A stretch of 47,085 bases of DNA from JBBQWT01 sp038210375. Lineage in GTDB: Bacteria; Acidobacteriota; Terriglobia; Terriglobales; Acidobacteriaceae. The translations under genes were made by a program, and so were the position numbers. Shown here in pieces: positions 1 to 8,334 of the stretch. The stretch's first letter is position 1; each line of letters begins with the position of its first letter. The DNA is taken from NCBI GenBank assembly GCA_038210375.1, contig JBBQWT010000025.1, positions 1-47,085 on the forward strand, written 5' to 3'. The notes beneath the pieces were generated by a model. It was not told the DNA's origin. It saw only the letters and a program-made list of their open reading frames with translations, and did no database searches.

Positions 1-169
1 TCGTCAGCCCTTAAACGCACAGAACACTGTACGTTTCGCACGGAAAGGAACATAATGGTGCAAGACGTTCGTCCTTTACAGCTTCCATCCGACATTAGGG
101 TTCCGTTCAATTCCTTACCTTCTGCCGCGCACTGCCTTGCAGGCGTCACCGCACGCAGAAGGGCTGTCC

Positions 170-904
170 ATGTCACCCCTTTCGAAGTCGATTCCCCCCT
201 CATCGAACCTGATCCTGAATGCCCTGACGCGTTCTGAGTTCGAAGACCTCGCGCCCAGCCTGGAACCAGTGCGGCTGTGGATTGGTGAGGTGCTTTACCG
301 TCCCGATGAGCCGATCAAGTATGTATATTTTCCCAACCGCGGCACCATCTCGCTGGTGTCACTTTTTGAATCCGGTGAGAGTGTCGAAGTGGGCATGGTG
401 GGCAACGAGGGAATGTTCGGGGTCTGCGTCTTCCTGGGCAGCGTCAGCAACCTGCTGGAGGCGATCGTGCAGCTTCCCGGCGACGGGTTCAGACTTCCCG
501 CCGCGATCCTCAAAAAAGAATTTGCCCGGGGCGGGCTTTTTCAGGACCTGCTCTTGCGCTACACCCAGGCATTCATTACGCAGATCGCGCAAAACGCGGG
601 CTGCAACCGCGCCCACAAGACCGAACAACGGCTGGCGCGCTGGCTGCTCATGTGCCAGGACCGATCGCAGACCCAGGACCTCGAAGTCACGCAGGATTTC
701 ATTGCCACCATGCTGGGGACGCGGCGCGCCAGCGTCACCGTGGCCGCCGGCTTGCTGAAAGATGCGGGCATCATCAGTTATACCCGCGGGCATGTCAAAA
801 TCATCGACCGCCAAAAGCTGGAGGCGATGTCGTGTGAGTGCTACTTGACCCTGAGGAGCGAGTTCCACCGTTACCTGCCCGGCAACATGGCCCGCGAAGC
901 CTAG
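170..904 (+). CDS. Crp/Fnr-family transcriptional regulator
   Basis: This is a one-component regulator of about 244 residues. The N-terminal half is a cyclic-nucleotide-binding-like beta barrel, visible in the stretch YFPNRGTISLVSLFESGES followed by a GNEGMFG turn. The C-terminal half is a winged helix with EQRLARWLL, then FIATMLGTRRASVTVAAGLL as the recognition region, and it ends near a CECY motif. That ending is common in a Crp/Fnr subgroup of Acidobacteria and Rhizobiales whose ligand is generally unknown. The ATG at 170 is preferred over an upstream TTG at 137 because AGAAGGG sits 6 bases before it. There is no FNR-type N-terminal cysteine cluster, so it is probably not an oxygen-sensing FNR. 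No operon partner is obvious; the next gene is on the other strand. Confidence 0.9.
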   Translation: MSPLSKSIPPSSNLILNALTRSEFEDLAPSLEPVRLWIGEVLYRPDEPIKYVYFPNRGTISLVSLFESGESVEVGMVGNEGMFGVCVFLGSVSNLLEAIVQLPGDGFRLPAAILKKEFARGGLFQDLLLRYTQAFITQIAQNAGCNRAHKTEQRLARWLLMCQDRSQTQDLEVTQDFIATMLGTRRASVTVAAGLLKDAGIISYTRGHVKIIDRQKLEAMSCECYLTLRSEFHRYLPGNMAREA

Positions 905-1137
905 GGTTTGTCCTTGCCCCTTTTCAAATCGTCGTGCCGAGTCCGCGCGGTATAGTGGGCGGAGGTAAACCGGCAGCGACCCGCGCAAACCCATCGCCGA
1001 ACGCTACCCCGGTCGCAAGCACTCCCTCAAGCGGTTCGCAACTTCGACGGCCTGGTAAAGCAGCGCTGGATACTGTCCGAAGATCCCGCGTGCAGAGATC
1101 CGGAATACCAGGCCGGCGCTAAGCTCCTGCCCTCGGC

Positions 1138-1533
1138 TTAGGAACCGGCGGGCTCGGGCTTGGCGCGGAATATCGGCGCGAAGCTGGCGCGGTGGCGCAG
1201 GAAGACCAGCATCCAGAGGATGGCGACAAAGATGCCCGGTCCGATGCCTTTGGGGTCCATGGTGCCGTGGAAGTCCAGGATGTTGAAGATGATGCCGGCC
1301 AGAAAAGTCAACGCCAGCGGTACAAAAAAATCACTGAGCAGCAGAATGCCGCATATCAACTGCAGCAGGAAGATCGGCGCAAAATAGTGTGAAACCGAGA
1401 GCGTCACCAGATACTGCAGCGCCAGAGGTGAGGCAGGCGGAGGCTGGGGAAGGAAATGGAAAAATCCATTGAGTCCGAAGACAGTGAACAGCAGCCCCAG
1501 CAGATAACGGGCGATGGTGGATGCGATTTTCAT
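1138..1533 (-). CDS. DoxX-like small integral membrane protein
   Basis: This 131-residue protein has four predicted membrane helices, at roughly residues 5-22, 45-65, 70-88 and 95-112. It opens with ARYLLGLLFTVFGLNGFFHF, which is typical of DoxX/DoxX-like proteins. The family is linked to redox and stress physiology, but the molecular activity of most members is unknown. The ATG at 1533 follows a good ribosome site (GAAAGGAAC). The C-terminus is a short basic and proline-containing cytoplasmic tail. It is monocistronic as far as the sequence shows. The family assignment is good; any function is inference. Confidence 0.8.
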   Translation of the reverse strand: MKIASTIARYLLGLLFTVFGLNGFFHFLPQPPPASPLALQYLVTLSVSHYFAPIFLLQLICGILLLSDFFVPLALTFLAGIIFNILDFHGTMDPKGIGPGIFVAILWMLVFLRHRASFAPIFRAKPEPAGS

Positions 1534-1678
1534 GGTGTGAGTTCCTTTCAGAATTAGTCACGATCGACACGATCATGTTTGAAGCGGGCCCCTTGAAAAA
1601 TCGGTAGCTGCTCGGCCTTTCTGGCCGCGCCGAGTCAAATTCCCTCGCGGGACAACGTTCCGGGGAAGGGTCGAGATG

Positions 1679-1927
1679 CTAGGGCCCTGAAGTCTCCGTT
1701 GTAGCCAGAAAACTTAGCACCGAACGCAGGTAAAGCTCAACGTGGTTCAGAACCGCCATCGCCCTGTCCTGATCGTACATGCCGCCGGAGGCCATCCCGA
1801 TGCCGGCATTCAATAAACCCATAGGCTGGCCATCAAAGCCGGCAAACTTCTTACCTGCGAGGCAGACATGGTCCATCAAGAGCTGCAGGCTGCACTGCTG
1901 CGATTGCGCGCTTGTTTCCGTTGGCAT
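1679..1927 (-). CDS. small hypothetical protein (82 aa), weak
   Basis: An 82-residue frame starts at the ATG at 1927, with AGGGGAG very close upstream; a GTG at 1942 is the alternative. Composition is protein-like: a helical LQLLMDHVCLAGKKF segment, then glycine- and methionine-rich sequence, then a leucine-rich C-terminal helix. I do not recognise a family. It has no signal peptide and no clear membrane segment. It fills the gap between the DoxX gene and the thioredoxin-like gene on the same strand. It could be a chance frame, so confidence is low. Confidence 0.35.
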   Translation of the reverse strand: MPTETSAQSQQCSLQLLMDHVCLAGKKFAGFDGQPMGLLNAGIGMASGGMYDQDRAMAVLNHVELYLRSVLSFLATTETSGP

Positions 1928-2090
1928 GACTCCCCTATCCACTCAATACATTGGGCAACGCTTGTTGTTTACACCATAGTTGATGATAACAAGGGAGAGA
2001 GGATTCAGAAAGATAGAGGGGGTGTCCAGTGGGAGCGGGGAAGGAGAGTTCTGCTTTTCGTGAAAAACCCATCCACAGCACCATCCCAGG

Positions 2091-2636
2091 CTACCTGGTG
2101 GGTGTGCCCGGCTGGTTTAGAGATGAGGCGATTTTCCTGGATAACTCGAGATAACCTGCGTCGGTCAGCGCACCATGATCGCGAAATGTAATTTGTAGGT
2201 TCTTATCCAACACGATGATGTAGGCGTCATCGGCGTCCTGGAAATGAACTAATTGCTTCCACGGTCGATCATCGCTATAGATTGGCAAGAATCTGTTGTG
2301 CTCGTTGCTGGGGATAGAGCTCTTTATGCCGCGCAGCACAAATCCCCGCACGAAGCCTGGAAGATCGCCGAGCATCAGCAGTTGATAGTAGGCGACGCGG
2401 GGATCGGAGCCGACATCGCGTCCCAGCCGTTTCCCCCAACTGGCAGCTACGCTGCCTCCTTTTTTGGAAAAACTGACAACTAATATGCCGACCTTTCCTC
2501 GCAAGGAGCCTGGAATGGCAACCTGCTGTCCACTAAAAGTTTCTCCATGGGTTTCGGGCAAGGTTTCGGAGGCCCAAAGAGTGGTCATGAGCAGGACAAC
2601 GCACCATCCGATTTGCAGCCGGCTTCGGTTTAGCAT
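2091..2636 (-). CDS. secreted thioredoxin-fold-like protein lacking cysteines
   Basis: About 181 residues with an N-terminal signal sequence (hydrophobic run GWCVVLLMTTLWAS). The mature part starts around ETFSGQQVAIPGSLRGKVGI, which resembles the opening of a redoxin/AhpC-TSA fold. It continues with an FSKKGG segment and later YIIVLDKNLQITFRDHG, the usual strand-turn of thioredoxin-like proteins. The mature chain contains no cysteine, so thiol redox chemistry is unlikely; ATP10-type assembly factors also use this fold without cysteines. The ATG at 2636 is preferred (CAAGGCG upstream, and it puts the signal peptide at the N-terminus); an ATG at 2657 would add seven residues. The stop of the upstream methyltransferase gene is only 27 bases away, so the two are probably cotranscribed. 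Confidence 0.7.
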   Translation of the reverse strand: MLNRSRLQIGWCVVLLMTTLWASETLPETHGETFSGQQVAIPGSLRGKVGILVVSFSKKGGSVAASWGKRLGRDVGSDPRVAYYQLLMLGDLPGFVRGFVLRGIKSSIPSNEHNRFLPIYSDDRPWKQLVHFQDADDAYIIVLDKNLQITFRDHGALTDAGYLELSRKIASSLNQPGTPTR

Positions 2637-2663
2637 AAGTACGCCTTGGCGGACCATTTTACG

Positions 2664-3395
2664 TCAAGCTTTGGCAGTGGCCGCGCGTTTTTTTACCACG
2701 AAAACCGCAAGAAAATAGAACGCCATGGCGGAGACGAAGACGATGGCGGAGATCTTGATATTCAGGGTGACGGCGAAGCACAGCACAGCGACCCCGAAGA
2801 GCCAGATAAACATCTCCCCGGCAAAGGCTTGTCCCCAGCGTGGCTGAATTCCGCCCTCAGGGACACGCGGAGTCAGCGCCGGCCAGAACCGAGGAACAGC
2901 CTGCATGTACGCACGGAAAGATTCGCCCTGGGTGGCCAGCAAACCTTCTTCTTCGCGAACAATCAAGCGAACCATGAAGAACCACATCGCTACCACCATA
3001 AAGATCCATCCCCCAGCGCTGGCCATCACCCCGACGCCCGCCGCCATCGGCACATTCGCGAAATAGAGTGGATTACGAAGATAGCGGTAGGGGCCGTCGG
3101 CCACGAGAGTTTCAGTATGCTGCGGAGCATCGTGGACTATTTCGGTGCGCAGGTATGCGGTGGCCCACGTCCGGAGTGCCGCGGCCAGGAAGACCAGAAC
3201 TGCCCCGGTTGCGAACATCACCCGCAACAGAAAAATCTCCTGCGGACTGTTCGCGGGCACGCCGGGCGCGACCCATCGCAACCAGGTCTCCGCGGAGCTG
3301 GTATGGTCAAAGAACGTGAGGCTGAACCCTACCCAGAAAATTGCTCCAATGAGCCAGAAGCGTTGTTCAAACTCGAATTTGGTGGCGCGCATCAT
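2664..3395 (-). CDS. isoprenylcysteine carboxyl methyltransferase (ICMT)/PEMT-like membrane methyltransferase
   Basis: A 243-residue multi-pass membrane protein. The diagnostic C-terminal catalytic region of the ICMT/phospholipid methyltransferase fold is visible: VADGPYRYLRNPLYFANV, then a hydrophobic pair of helices, then REEEGLLATQGESFRAYMQ followed by PRFWP. These elements bind S-adenosylmethionine at the membrane face. Bacterial members methylate unknown lipid or small-molecule acceptors, so the substrate here cannot be named. Two further membrane helices follow at the C-terminus. Tandem ATG codons occur at 3395 and 3392. It heads a two-gene minus-strand unit with the thioredoxin-like gene. 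Its promoter lies in the intergenic region shared with the divergent Fur-katG operon. Confidence 0.8.
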   Translation of the reverse strand: MMRATKFEFEQRFWLIGAIFWVGFSLTFFDHTSSAETWLRWVAPGVPANSPQEIFLLRVMFATGAVLVFLAAALRTWATAYLRTEIVHDAPQHTETLVADGPYRYLRNPLYFANVPMAAGVGVMASAGGWIFMVVAMWFFMVRLIVREEEGLLATQGESFRAYMQAVPRFWPALTPRVPEGGIQPRWGQAFAGEMFIWLFGVAVLCFAVTLNIKISAIVFVSAMAFYFLAVFVVKKRAATAKA

Positions 3396-3444
3396 GAAGG
3401 CGACCTGCTCCGCTAAAGCCCTGCGTGCATCAGTATAGGACTTC

Positions 3445-3516
3445 GTAACACTACCCTCAATGGTTGGGCGAGAGTGACCCCCGGTCCGCTCTCCTGTAAC
3501 ACTACCCTCAATGGTT
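3445..3516. repeat. 21-bp perfect direct repeat in a divergent promoter region
   Basis: The same 21 bases, starting GTAACACTACCC and ending CAATGGTT, occur at 3445-3465 and 3496-3516. The copies are offset by 51 bases, about five helical turns. They lie between the minus-strand methyltransferase start and the plus-strand Fur-family gene. The second copy sits where the -35 region of the Fur-katG promoter would be. They may be operator half-sites or a local duplication. Confidence 0.75.
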
Positions 3517-3533
3517 AAATAAACTGAATTGTT

Positions 3534-3548
3534 TGATAATCATTCTCA
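3534..3548 (+). promoter_or_regulatory. Fur/PerR-type box overlapping the -10 of the Fur-katG promoter
   Basis: TGATAAT-C-ATTCTCA matches the 7-1-7 palindrome of Fur/PerR boxes (TGATAATNATTATCA) at all but one position. GATAAT at 3535-3540 is also a good -10 hexamer. That would place transcription start about 12 bases before the ATG at 3559. Binding of the downstream Fur-family protein here would block transcription of its own operon. The autoregulation is inferred. Confidence 0.7.
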
Positions 3549-3558
3549 TCTATCATCC

Positions 3559-3987
3559 ATGCCATTGAGCCATGCGCAATTTCGGGAGCTTGCCTGGAAG
3601 TGTGGTTTGGCGGCTACGCACCAGAGACAGATCATTTACGAAGAGATTGTGGCCGCGCCGGGTCACTATTCGGCGGAGCGGGTTTATGCCGATGTCCACA
3701 AGCGGATTCCATCGATCTCACTGGCTACCGTCTATAACAATTTGAAGTTGTTTGTGGAACATGGGCTGCTGCGGGAGGTGAGTCCGCACACGTCCATGCT
3801 GCTGGTGGAAGGCAATCTCGAACCGCATCACCACCTGGTATGCACCCGTTGCAAGAAGGTGCAGGATGTGGAAGGTGATTTCATCAACTACAAGAAGCTG
3901 TCGCGGCAGGCGCCGCGTGGCTTCGATCTGACCCAGCCGCTGGTCGAGGTGTTTGGCATCTGCCGGCGATGCAGCGCCAACTCCTAG
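3559..3987 (+). CDS. Fur-family peroxide/metal regulator (PerR/FurA-like)
   Basis: A 142-residue Fur-family repressor. The winged-helix domain covers about residues 1-80, with HQRQIIYEEIVAAPGHYSAERVY and the recognition segment ISLATVYNNLKLF. The dimerisation and metal domain follows, with EPHHHLVCTRCKKVQD and a second CRRC pair near the C-terminus. The two CxxC pairs match the structural zinc site of PerR/Fur proteins, and the histidine cluster fits the regulatory metal site. The gene ends 21 bases before katG, the arrangement known from furA-katG and perR-katG operons. That points to peroxide sensing rather than iron homeostasis alone. The ATG at 3559 is chosen over a TTG at 3529 because the box-bearing promoter lies between them. 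No Shine-Dalgarno is visible, so the transcript probably has a very short leader. Confidence 0.88.
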   Translation: MPLSHAQFRELAWKCGLAATHQRQIIYEEIVAAPGHYSAERVYADVHKRIPSISLATVYNNLKLFVEHGLLREVSPHTSMLLVEGNLEPHHHLVCTRCKKVQDVEGDFINYKKLSRQAPRGFDLTQPLVEVFGICRRCSANS

Positions 3988-4008
3988 AGAACGCGCGAAA
4001 GAGGAATT

Positions 4009-6276
4009 ATGTCTGAAGAAAAGCAAGTACTGGCAGGCGTGCCCGGCCCCGGCAATACGGAGCCCGAAGTATCACCCGAATCCAGGTGCCCGGTGGTGGG
4101 CGGCGGCCGCAGAGACACGACCGGCTGGACTCCGTCGAATGCTGACTGGTGGCCCAATCAGCTGAACCTGAAGATGCTTCACCAGCACTCCCCTCTGTCC
4201 GATCCCATGGACGGAGAGTTTAACTACGCGGAAGAATTCAAGAGCCTCGACTTGAATGCTGTAATCAAAGACCTGCACGCCTTGATGACCGACTCGCAGG
4301 CCTGGTGGCCCGCCGACTTTGGCCACTACGGCGGGCTTTTCATTCGTATGGCGTGGCACAGCGCGGGCACGTACCGCATTGCCGACGGCCGCGGTGGGGC
4401 AGGCTCTGGCCAGCAACGTTTTGCGCCCCTCAACAGCTGGCCAGACAACGTGAACCTCGATAAGGCGCGCCGGCTACTCTGGCCAATCAAGCAGAAATAT
4501 GGGCGCAAGATCTCCTGGGCCGATCTTATGATTCTCACCGGCAACGTTGCCCTGGAGTCGATGGGCTTCAAGACCTTCGGTTTTGCCGGCGGCCGCGAGG
4601 ATGTCTGGGAACCGGAAGAGTACATCTACTGGGGGCCGGAGAGCGAGTGGTTGGGGGACAAGCGCTACACCGGCGATCGCCAGCTCGACAATTCTCTCGG
4701 CGCCGTCCAGATGGGCTTGATTTACGTAAATCCAGAAGGTCCAAATGGAACACCGGACCCCATCGCTTCGGCACGGGATATCCGAGAGACCTTTGCCCGC
4801 ATGGCGATGAATGACGAGGAGACGGTTGCGCTCATTGCCGGCGGGCATACTTTCGGCAAGACCCACGGCGCTGCCGATCCCAAGCAGTATGTCGCCCCCG
4901 AGCCCGAGGCCTCCCCTATCGAAGAGCAGGGTTTCGGCTGGAAGAACAGCTTCGGCAATGGCAACGGCGACCAGACGATCACCAGCGGCCTGGAAGTCAC
5001 TTGGACCACCACGCCTACGCAGTGGAGCAACAATTTCTTCGAAAATCTGTTCGGCTACGAATGGGAATTGACCAAGAGCCCGGCCGGTGCTCAGCAGTGG
5101 ACACCGAAAAACGGCGCCGGCAACGGTACCGTGCCGGATGCGCACGATCCAACCAAGCGTCATGCGCCATCCATGCTGACTACGGACCTCGCCTTGCGGT
5201 TCGACCCTGCTTACGAAAAGATTTCACGGCGCTTCCACGAGCATCCGGATCAGTTCGCGGACGCGTTCGCCAGGGCGTGGTACAAGCTGACGCACCGTGA
5301 CATGGGGCCGATCTCGCGTTACCTTGGCCCGCTCGTTCCCCACGAGTCCCTGCTGTGGCAAGACCCTGTCCCCGCCGTGGACCATAAGCTGATTGAGGAG
5401 CAGGATATTGCTGCTCTCAAGGCGACCATTCTCGCCTCCGGAGTGTCGATCTCCCAACTGGTCACGACTGCGTGGGCTTCGGCGGTGACCTTCCGCGGCT
5501 CCGACAAGCGCGGGGGGGCGAACGGGGCACGCATTCGCCTGGCGCCGCAAAAAGACTGGGACGTGAACCAGCCGATGGAACTGGCCAAGGTCCTCGCGAA
5601 ACTGGAGGCAATCCAGAAGCAGTTCAACAGCTCGCAGTCCAACGGCAACCAGACCAAGAAGGTTTCGCTGGCTGACTTGATCGTTCTCGGGGGCAACGCG
5701 GCCGTCGAGGAAGCTGCGAAAAGGGCCGGCCACGAGGTAAGAGTCCCCTTCTCGCCGGGTCGCACCGATGCTTCGCCAGAGCAGACCGATGCGCACGCAT
5801 TCGCCGTACTGGAGCCAACCGCAGACGGGTTCCGCAACTACCTCCGGATCGGACACAAGAAATCGGCGGAAGAGCTGCTGCTTGATAAGGCGCAGTTGCT
5901 GACCCTGACTGCCCCCGAGATGACGGTGCTGGTCGGCGGCATGCGGGTCCTGAATGCCAACTACAAGCAGTCCAAGGACGGCGTCTTCACCAACCAGCCA
6001 GAGACGCTGACCAATGATTTCTTCGTCAACCTTCTCGGCATGAATACGGATTGGAAGCCTTCCACTACCGCGGAAGGTGTGTACGAGGGGCGTGATCGAG
6101 CAACCGGCGAAATCAAGTGGACTGGAACCCGTGTCGACCTCGTCTTCGGTTCAAACTCCCAGCTCCGGGCCATCGCGGAAGTCTATGCATGCGACGACTC
6201 GAAGAGCGCCTTTGTGAAGGACTTCGTGTCTGCCTGGAGCAAGGTGATGAGCCTTGATCGCTCCGACCTTGCCTGA
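4009..6276 (+). CDS. katG: catalase-peroxidase KatG
   Basis: This 755-residue bifunctional haem enzyme decomposes hydrogen peroxide and has broad peroxidase activity. The length is normal for two-domain KatG. The distal haem pocket is IRMAWHSAGTYR, with Arg113, Trp116 and His117. The Met-Tyr-Trp adduct partners are present: Trp116, Tyr239 (MGLIYVNPEGP) and Met265. The proximal haem ligand His280 lies in AGGHTFGKTHG. The non-catalytic C-terminal domain begins at about residue 430. No secretion signal is present, so it is cytoplasmic. The ATG at 4009 is preceded by GAGGAATT. It is the second gene of the Fur-family operon and is expected to be derepressed by peroxide. The next gene is convergent. 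Confidence 0.98.
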   Translation: MSEEKQVLAGVPGPGNTEPEVSPESRCPVVGGGRRDTTGWTPSNADWWPNQLNLKMLHQHSPLSDPMDGEFNYAEEFKSLDLNAVIKDLHALMTDSQAWWPADFGHYGGLFIRMAWHSAGTYRIADGRGGAGSGQQRFAPLNSWPDNVNLDKARRLLWPIKQKYGRKISWADLMILTGNVALESMGFKTFGFAGGREDVWEPEEYIYWGPESEWLGDKRYTGDRQLDNSLGAVQMGLIYVNPEGPNGTPDPIASARDIRETFARMAMNDEETVALIAGGHTFGKTHGAADPKQYVAPEPEASPIEEQGFGWKNSFGNGNGDQTITSGLEVTWTTTPTQWSNNFFENLFGYEWELTKSPAGAQQWTPKNGAGNGTVPDAHDPTKRHAPSMLTTDLALRFDPAYEKISRRFHEHPDQFADAFARAWYKLTHRDMGPISRYLGPLVPHESLLWQDPVPAVDHKLIEEQDIAALKATILASGVSISQLVTTAWASAVTFRGSDKRGGANGARIRLAPQKDWDVNQPMELAKVLAKLEAIQKQFNSSQSNGNQTKKVSLADLIVLGGNAAVEEAAKRAGHEVRVPFSPGRTDASPEQTDAHAFAVLEPTADGFRNYLRIGHKKSAEELLLDKAQLLTLTAPEMTVLVGGMRVLNANYKQSKDGVFTNQPETLTNDFFVNLLGMNTDWKPSTTAEGVYEGRDRATGEIKWTGTRVDLVFGSNSQLRAIAEVYACDDSKSAFVKDFVSAWSKVMSLDRSDLA

Positions 6277-6381
6277 AGCCGGGCAAAAGGCTGAGGCTCA
6301 AAGCCTGCAGAGCTCAACCGAATACGACGTCGTCAATCGGGATTTTTTCCGGGTTATGCCGGGATTGCCACTCACCGCCTG

Positions 6382-8076
6382 CTACCTTAAACCCGGCAGC
6401 TTTTTAACATCATCGTCTAGTCCAAGATATTCCCACCGTAGAAGCGCGATTGGCGCGTTGCCGTTCAGCCACACGTAATTATGAAAACTTGCAACCGTGA
6501 ACTTGTCGCCCCGGTTGAGCCGCGCATCCTGAAGCATTTGCATGATCTGCAGCTTGCCGGCCTGATACGAGATCTTCTGCCCCGGCGACTCACCCATTTC
6601 AACCACTTCTGCTCGCGCATCGGCCGCGCCCATGGGTACGTTACGCTTGAGAAAATCAACCGCCTGGTCTGGCGTGAATATTCCCAACGCAACCTTCACA
6701 TCTACGATCACTCGCGCCGCCCGCAAGCGCATCTGGTTGTAGACGATCTCCCGCGAGTGGGGGCTGTCATCGTACAACCCCGATTGCAGCATCATCTCTT
6801 CCGCGTAGAATCCAATGCCTTCATTCGCGCCGGAGTCGTAGTAGTGGCGGCGGATAGGATCCGGATTCTTCCAGGACGCGCATAGCTGCCCATAGTGGCC
6901 AACGGTCCCCTCGTGAACAATCTGTATCCGCGGGTCTTTCGCAGCCGCAACCACAAAGTATCCTGAAGTGGGCGACGGCGCAGCCACATATCTGATCCCA
7001 TCCTCGTCGAGCCGCGAAGGCGAGGTGAAGTCATCGGCCTCAACAAAATCGGCTAAGGCCGCCAGGTACGGGGGGATTGGTCGAAGTGTGTAGTGCCGCA
7101 GCCAGGCCGGCAAGGTCAGGACTTCCCTGTGCTTGAGAAACTCGCGCACTTCGGCCTCACTTCCCCGGTTGCGCGTGATCAACTCCTCCAGGGTGGGCGC
7201 CATGATCAGAGGTGGCAGGGAACGGTTTCGGCTAGCTTCCAGCGTCTCGAAGGTTACGGCACGCTGAAATTCCTGCTCCGCGCGAGCTGCCAATTCTTCC
7301 GGCGTGTAGGGCATGAGGGCCACGTTTTGCAGGAACCAGGTGTAGTTCTCACGTCCGATAGCCGACTGCGGAGGCAGTGCCGGCAGGGCTTTCTGCAGCC
7401 ATGCCCGGTATGCCTCGAGCGCTATTGCGGCGCGTTCTGCGGACGCCTGCCACTCTCCACTGGGAATGGTGGTCTGCGGCGCCAGCGTCGTCGCCACCTG
7501 TTCCAGTTTCGCTCGAATGCCGGCCAGCGAATCAATCGCAGCCGTCGCGAACGGCGCCGGCGGCGACACCAGATTTTGTTGTGCCTGCTGCAGGATCTCC
7601 GGAATGTTGTTTAACCGCGACATGATTTCGCGGCTCCGCTTGTCGTCGTAAGGCGCCGGCAACGTCACAGCCTCGCCCACCGGCGTCAAGGTCTGCTCAA
7701 TATAGAAGCTTGGGTCCCTCTGCCATCTCCTCAGAATGTTCAGTTCCCAGTGGACACGGGCCAACGCCGAGCCAATAAGTCGATGGTCCACCCGTTGCGA
7801 CACCGGAACTGTGTTATCAGAAAGATTCCTCCAACGTTCGTCGAACCCTGCCAGTTGCTTTCGCTGCCCGGCCACGCTCGCGGCGGACCAGTCGCGGACG
7901 ACGCTGGAAGGACGGTCCATGCGCGCCACATCGTCGCTGGTGTATTGCCCATATCGTGCTCGCCATGACCAGAAATCGGACGCCAGTTTCTGATCCGAAT
8001 CTGCGGCCTGATGCGCGAATGCGGAAAGAACGAGAAGGAGGTACACCACCACTGATGTCAATCCGCGTCTTAACAT
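6382..8076 (-). CDS. DUF885 family secreted putative metallopeptidase
   Basis: About 564 residues with a signal peptide (TSVVVYLLLVLSAFAHQAAD). The body matches the DUF885 family. It has the zinc-binding-like motif HEGTVGHYGQ (His388, Glu389, His394), and a downstream glutamate in the segment ANEGIGFYAEEM that is the usual third ligand region. The C-terminal part contains AARVIVDVKVALG, then a run ending SYQAGKLQIMQM, both typical of the family. DUF885 proteins look like distant gluzincin-type peptidases, but few substrates are known. The ATG at 8076 is preferred over the upstream ATG at 8142: GTGAGGA precedes it and it puts the signal peptide at the N-terminus. It is convergent with katG and has no operon partner. 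Confidence 0.85.
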   Translation of the reverse strand: MLRRGLTSVVVYLLLVLSAFAHQAADSDQKLASDFWSWRARYGQYTSDDVARMDRPSSVVRDWSAASVAGQRKQLAGFDERWRNLSDNTVPVSQRVDHRLIGSALARVHWELNILRRWQRDPSFYIEQTLTPVGEAVTLPAPYDDKRSREIMSRLNNIPEILQQAQQNLVSPPAPFATAAIDSLAGIRAKLEQVATTLAPQTTIPSGEWQASAERAAIALEAYRAWLQKALPALPPQSAIGRENYTWFLQNVALMPYTPEELAARAEQEFQRAVTFETLEASRNRSLPPLIMAPTLEELITRNRGSEAEVREFLKHREVLTLPAWLRHYTLRPIPPYLAALADFVEADDFTSPSRLDEDGIRYVAAPSPTSGYFVVAAAKDPRIQIVHEGTVGHYGQLCASWKNPDPIRRHYYDSGANEGIGFYAEEMMLQSGLYDDSPHSREIVYNQMRLRAARVIVDVKVALGIFTPDQAVDFLKRNVPMGAADARAEVVEMGESPGQKISYQAGKLQIMQMLQDARLNRGDKFTVASFHNYVWLNGNAPIALLRWEYLGLDDDVKKLPGLR

Positions 8077-8334
8077 TGTTGTCCTCACTCGAAGTAGCTG
8101 GATTGTACGCGTGATGTACTTGGATGGTGCGCCATAAGGCATTAACCGGTGAGTTTTAGACGCCTCCGGCGAAATTCATTAACAGAAGTTTCAATCAAGC
8201 AAAATGAGGCCAAAGACCATGCTGGCCAAGACAAAAAGCAAAAACCGGCCGAGGATGGTTGTAGGTTAGATGGTTTGGATGGCAGCATCACGGACGTGGC
8301 ATCGAGTGATAAGTGATCAATGTGATCAAGCCAA

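Noticed and set aside
55..237. 60-codon frame upstream of the first Crp/Fnr gene
   Set aside because: It overlaps the Crp/Fnr start, has no family resemblance and no supporting context.
4474..5163. 229-codon frame antisense to katG
   Set aside because: katG is unambiguous with all catalytic residues; the antisense frame has no recognisable features.
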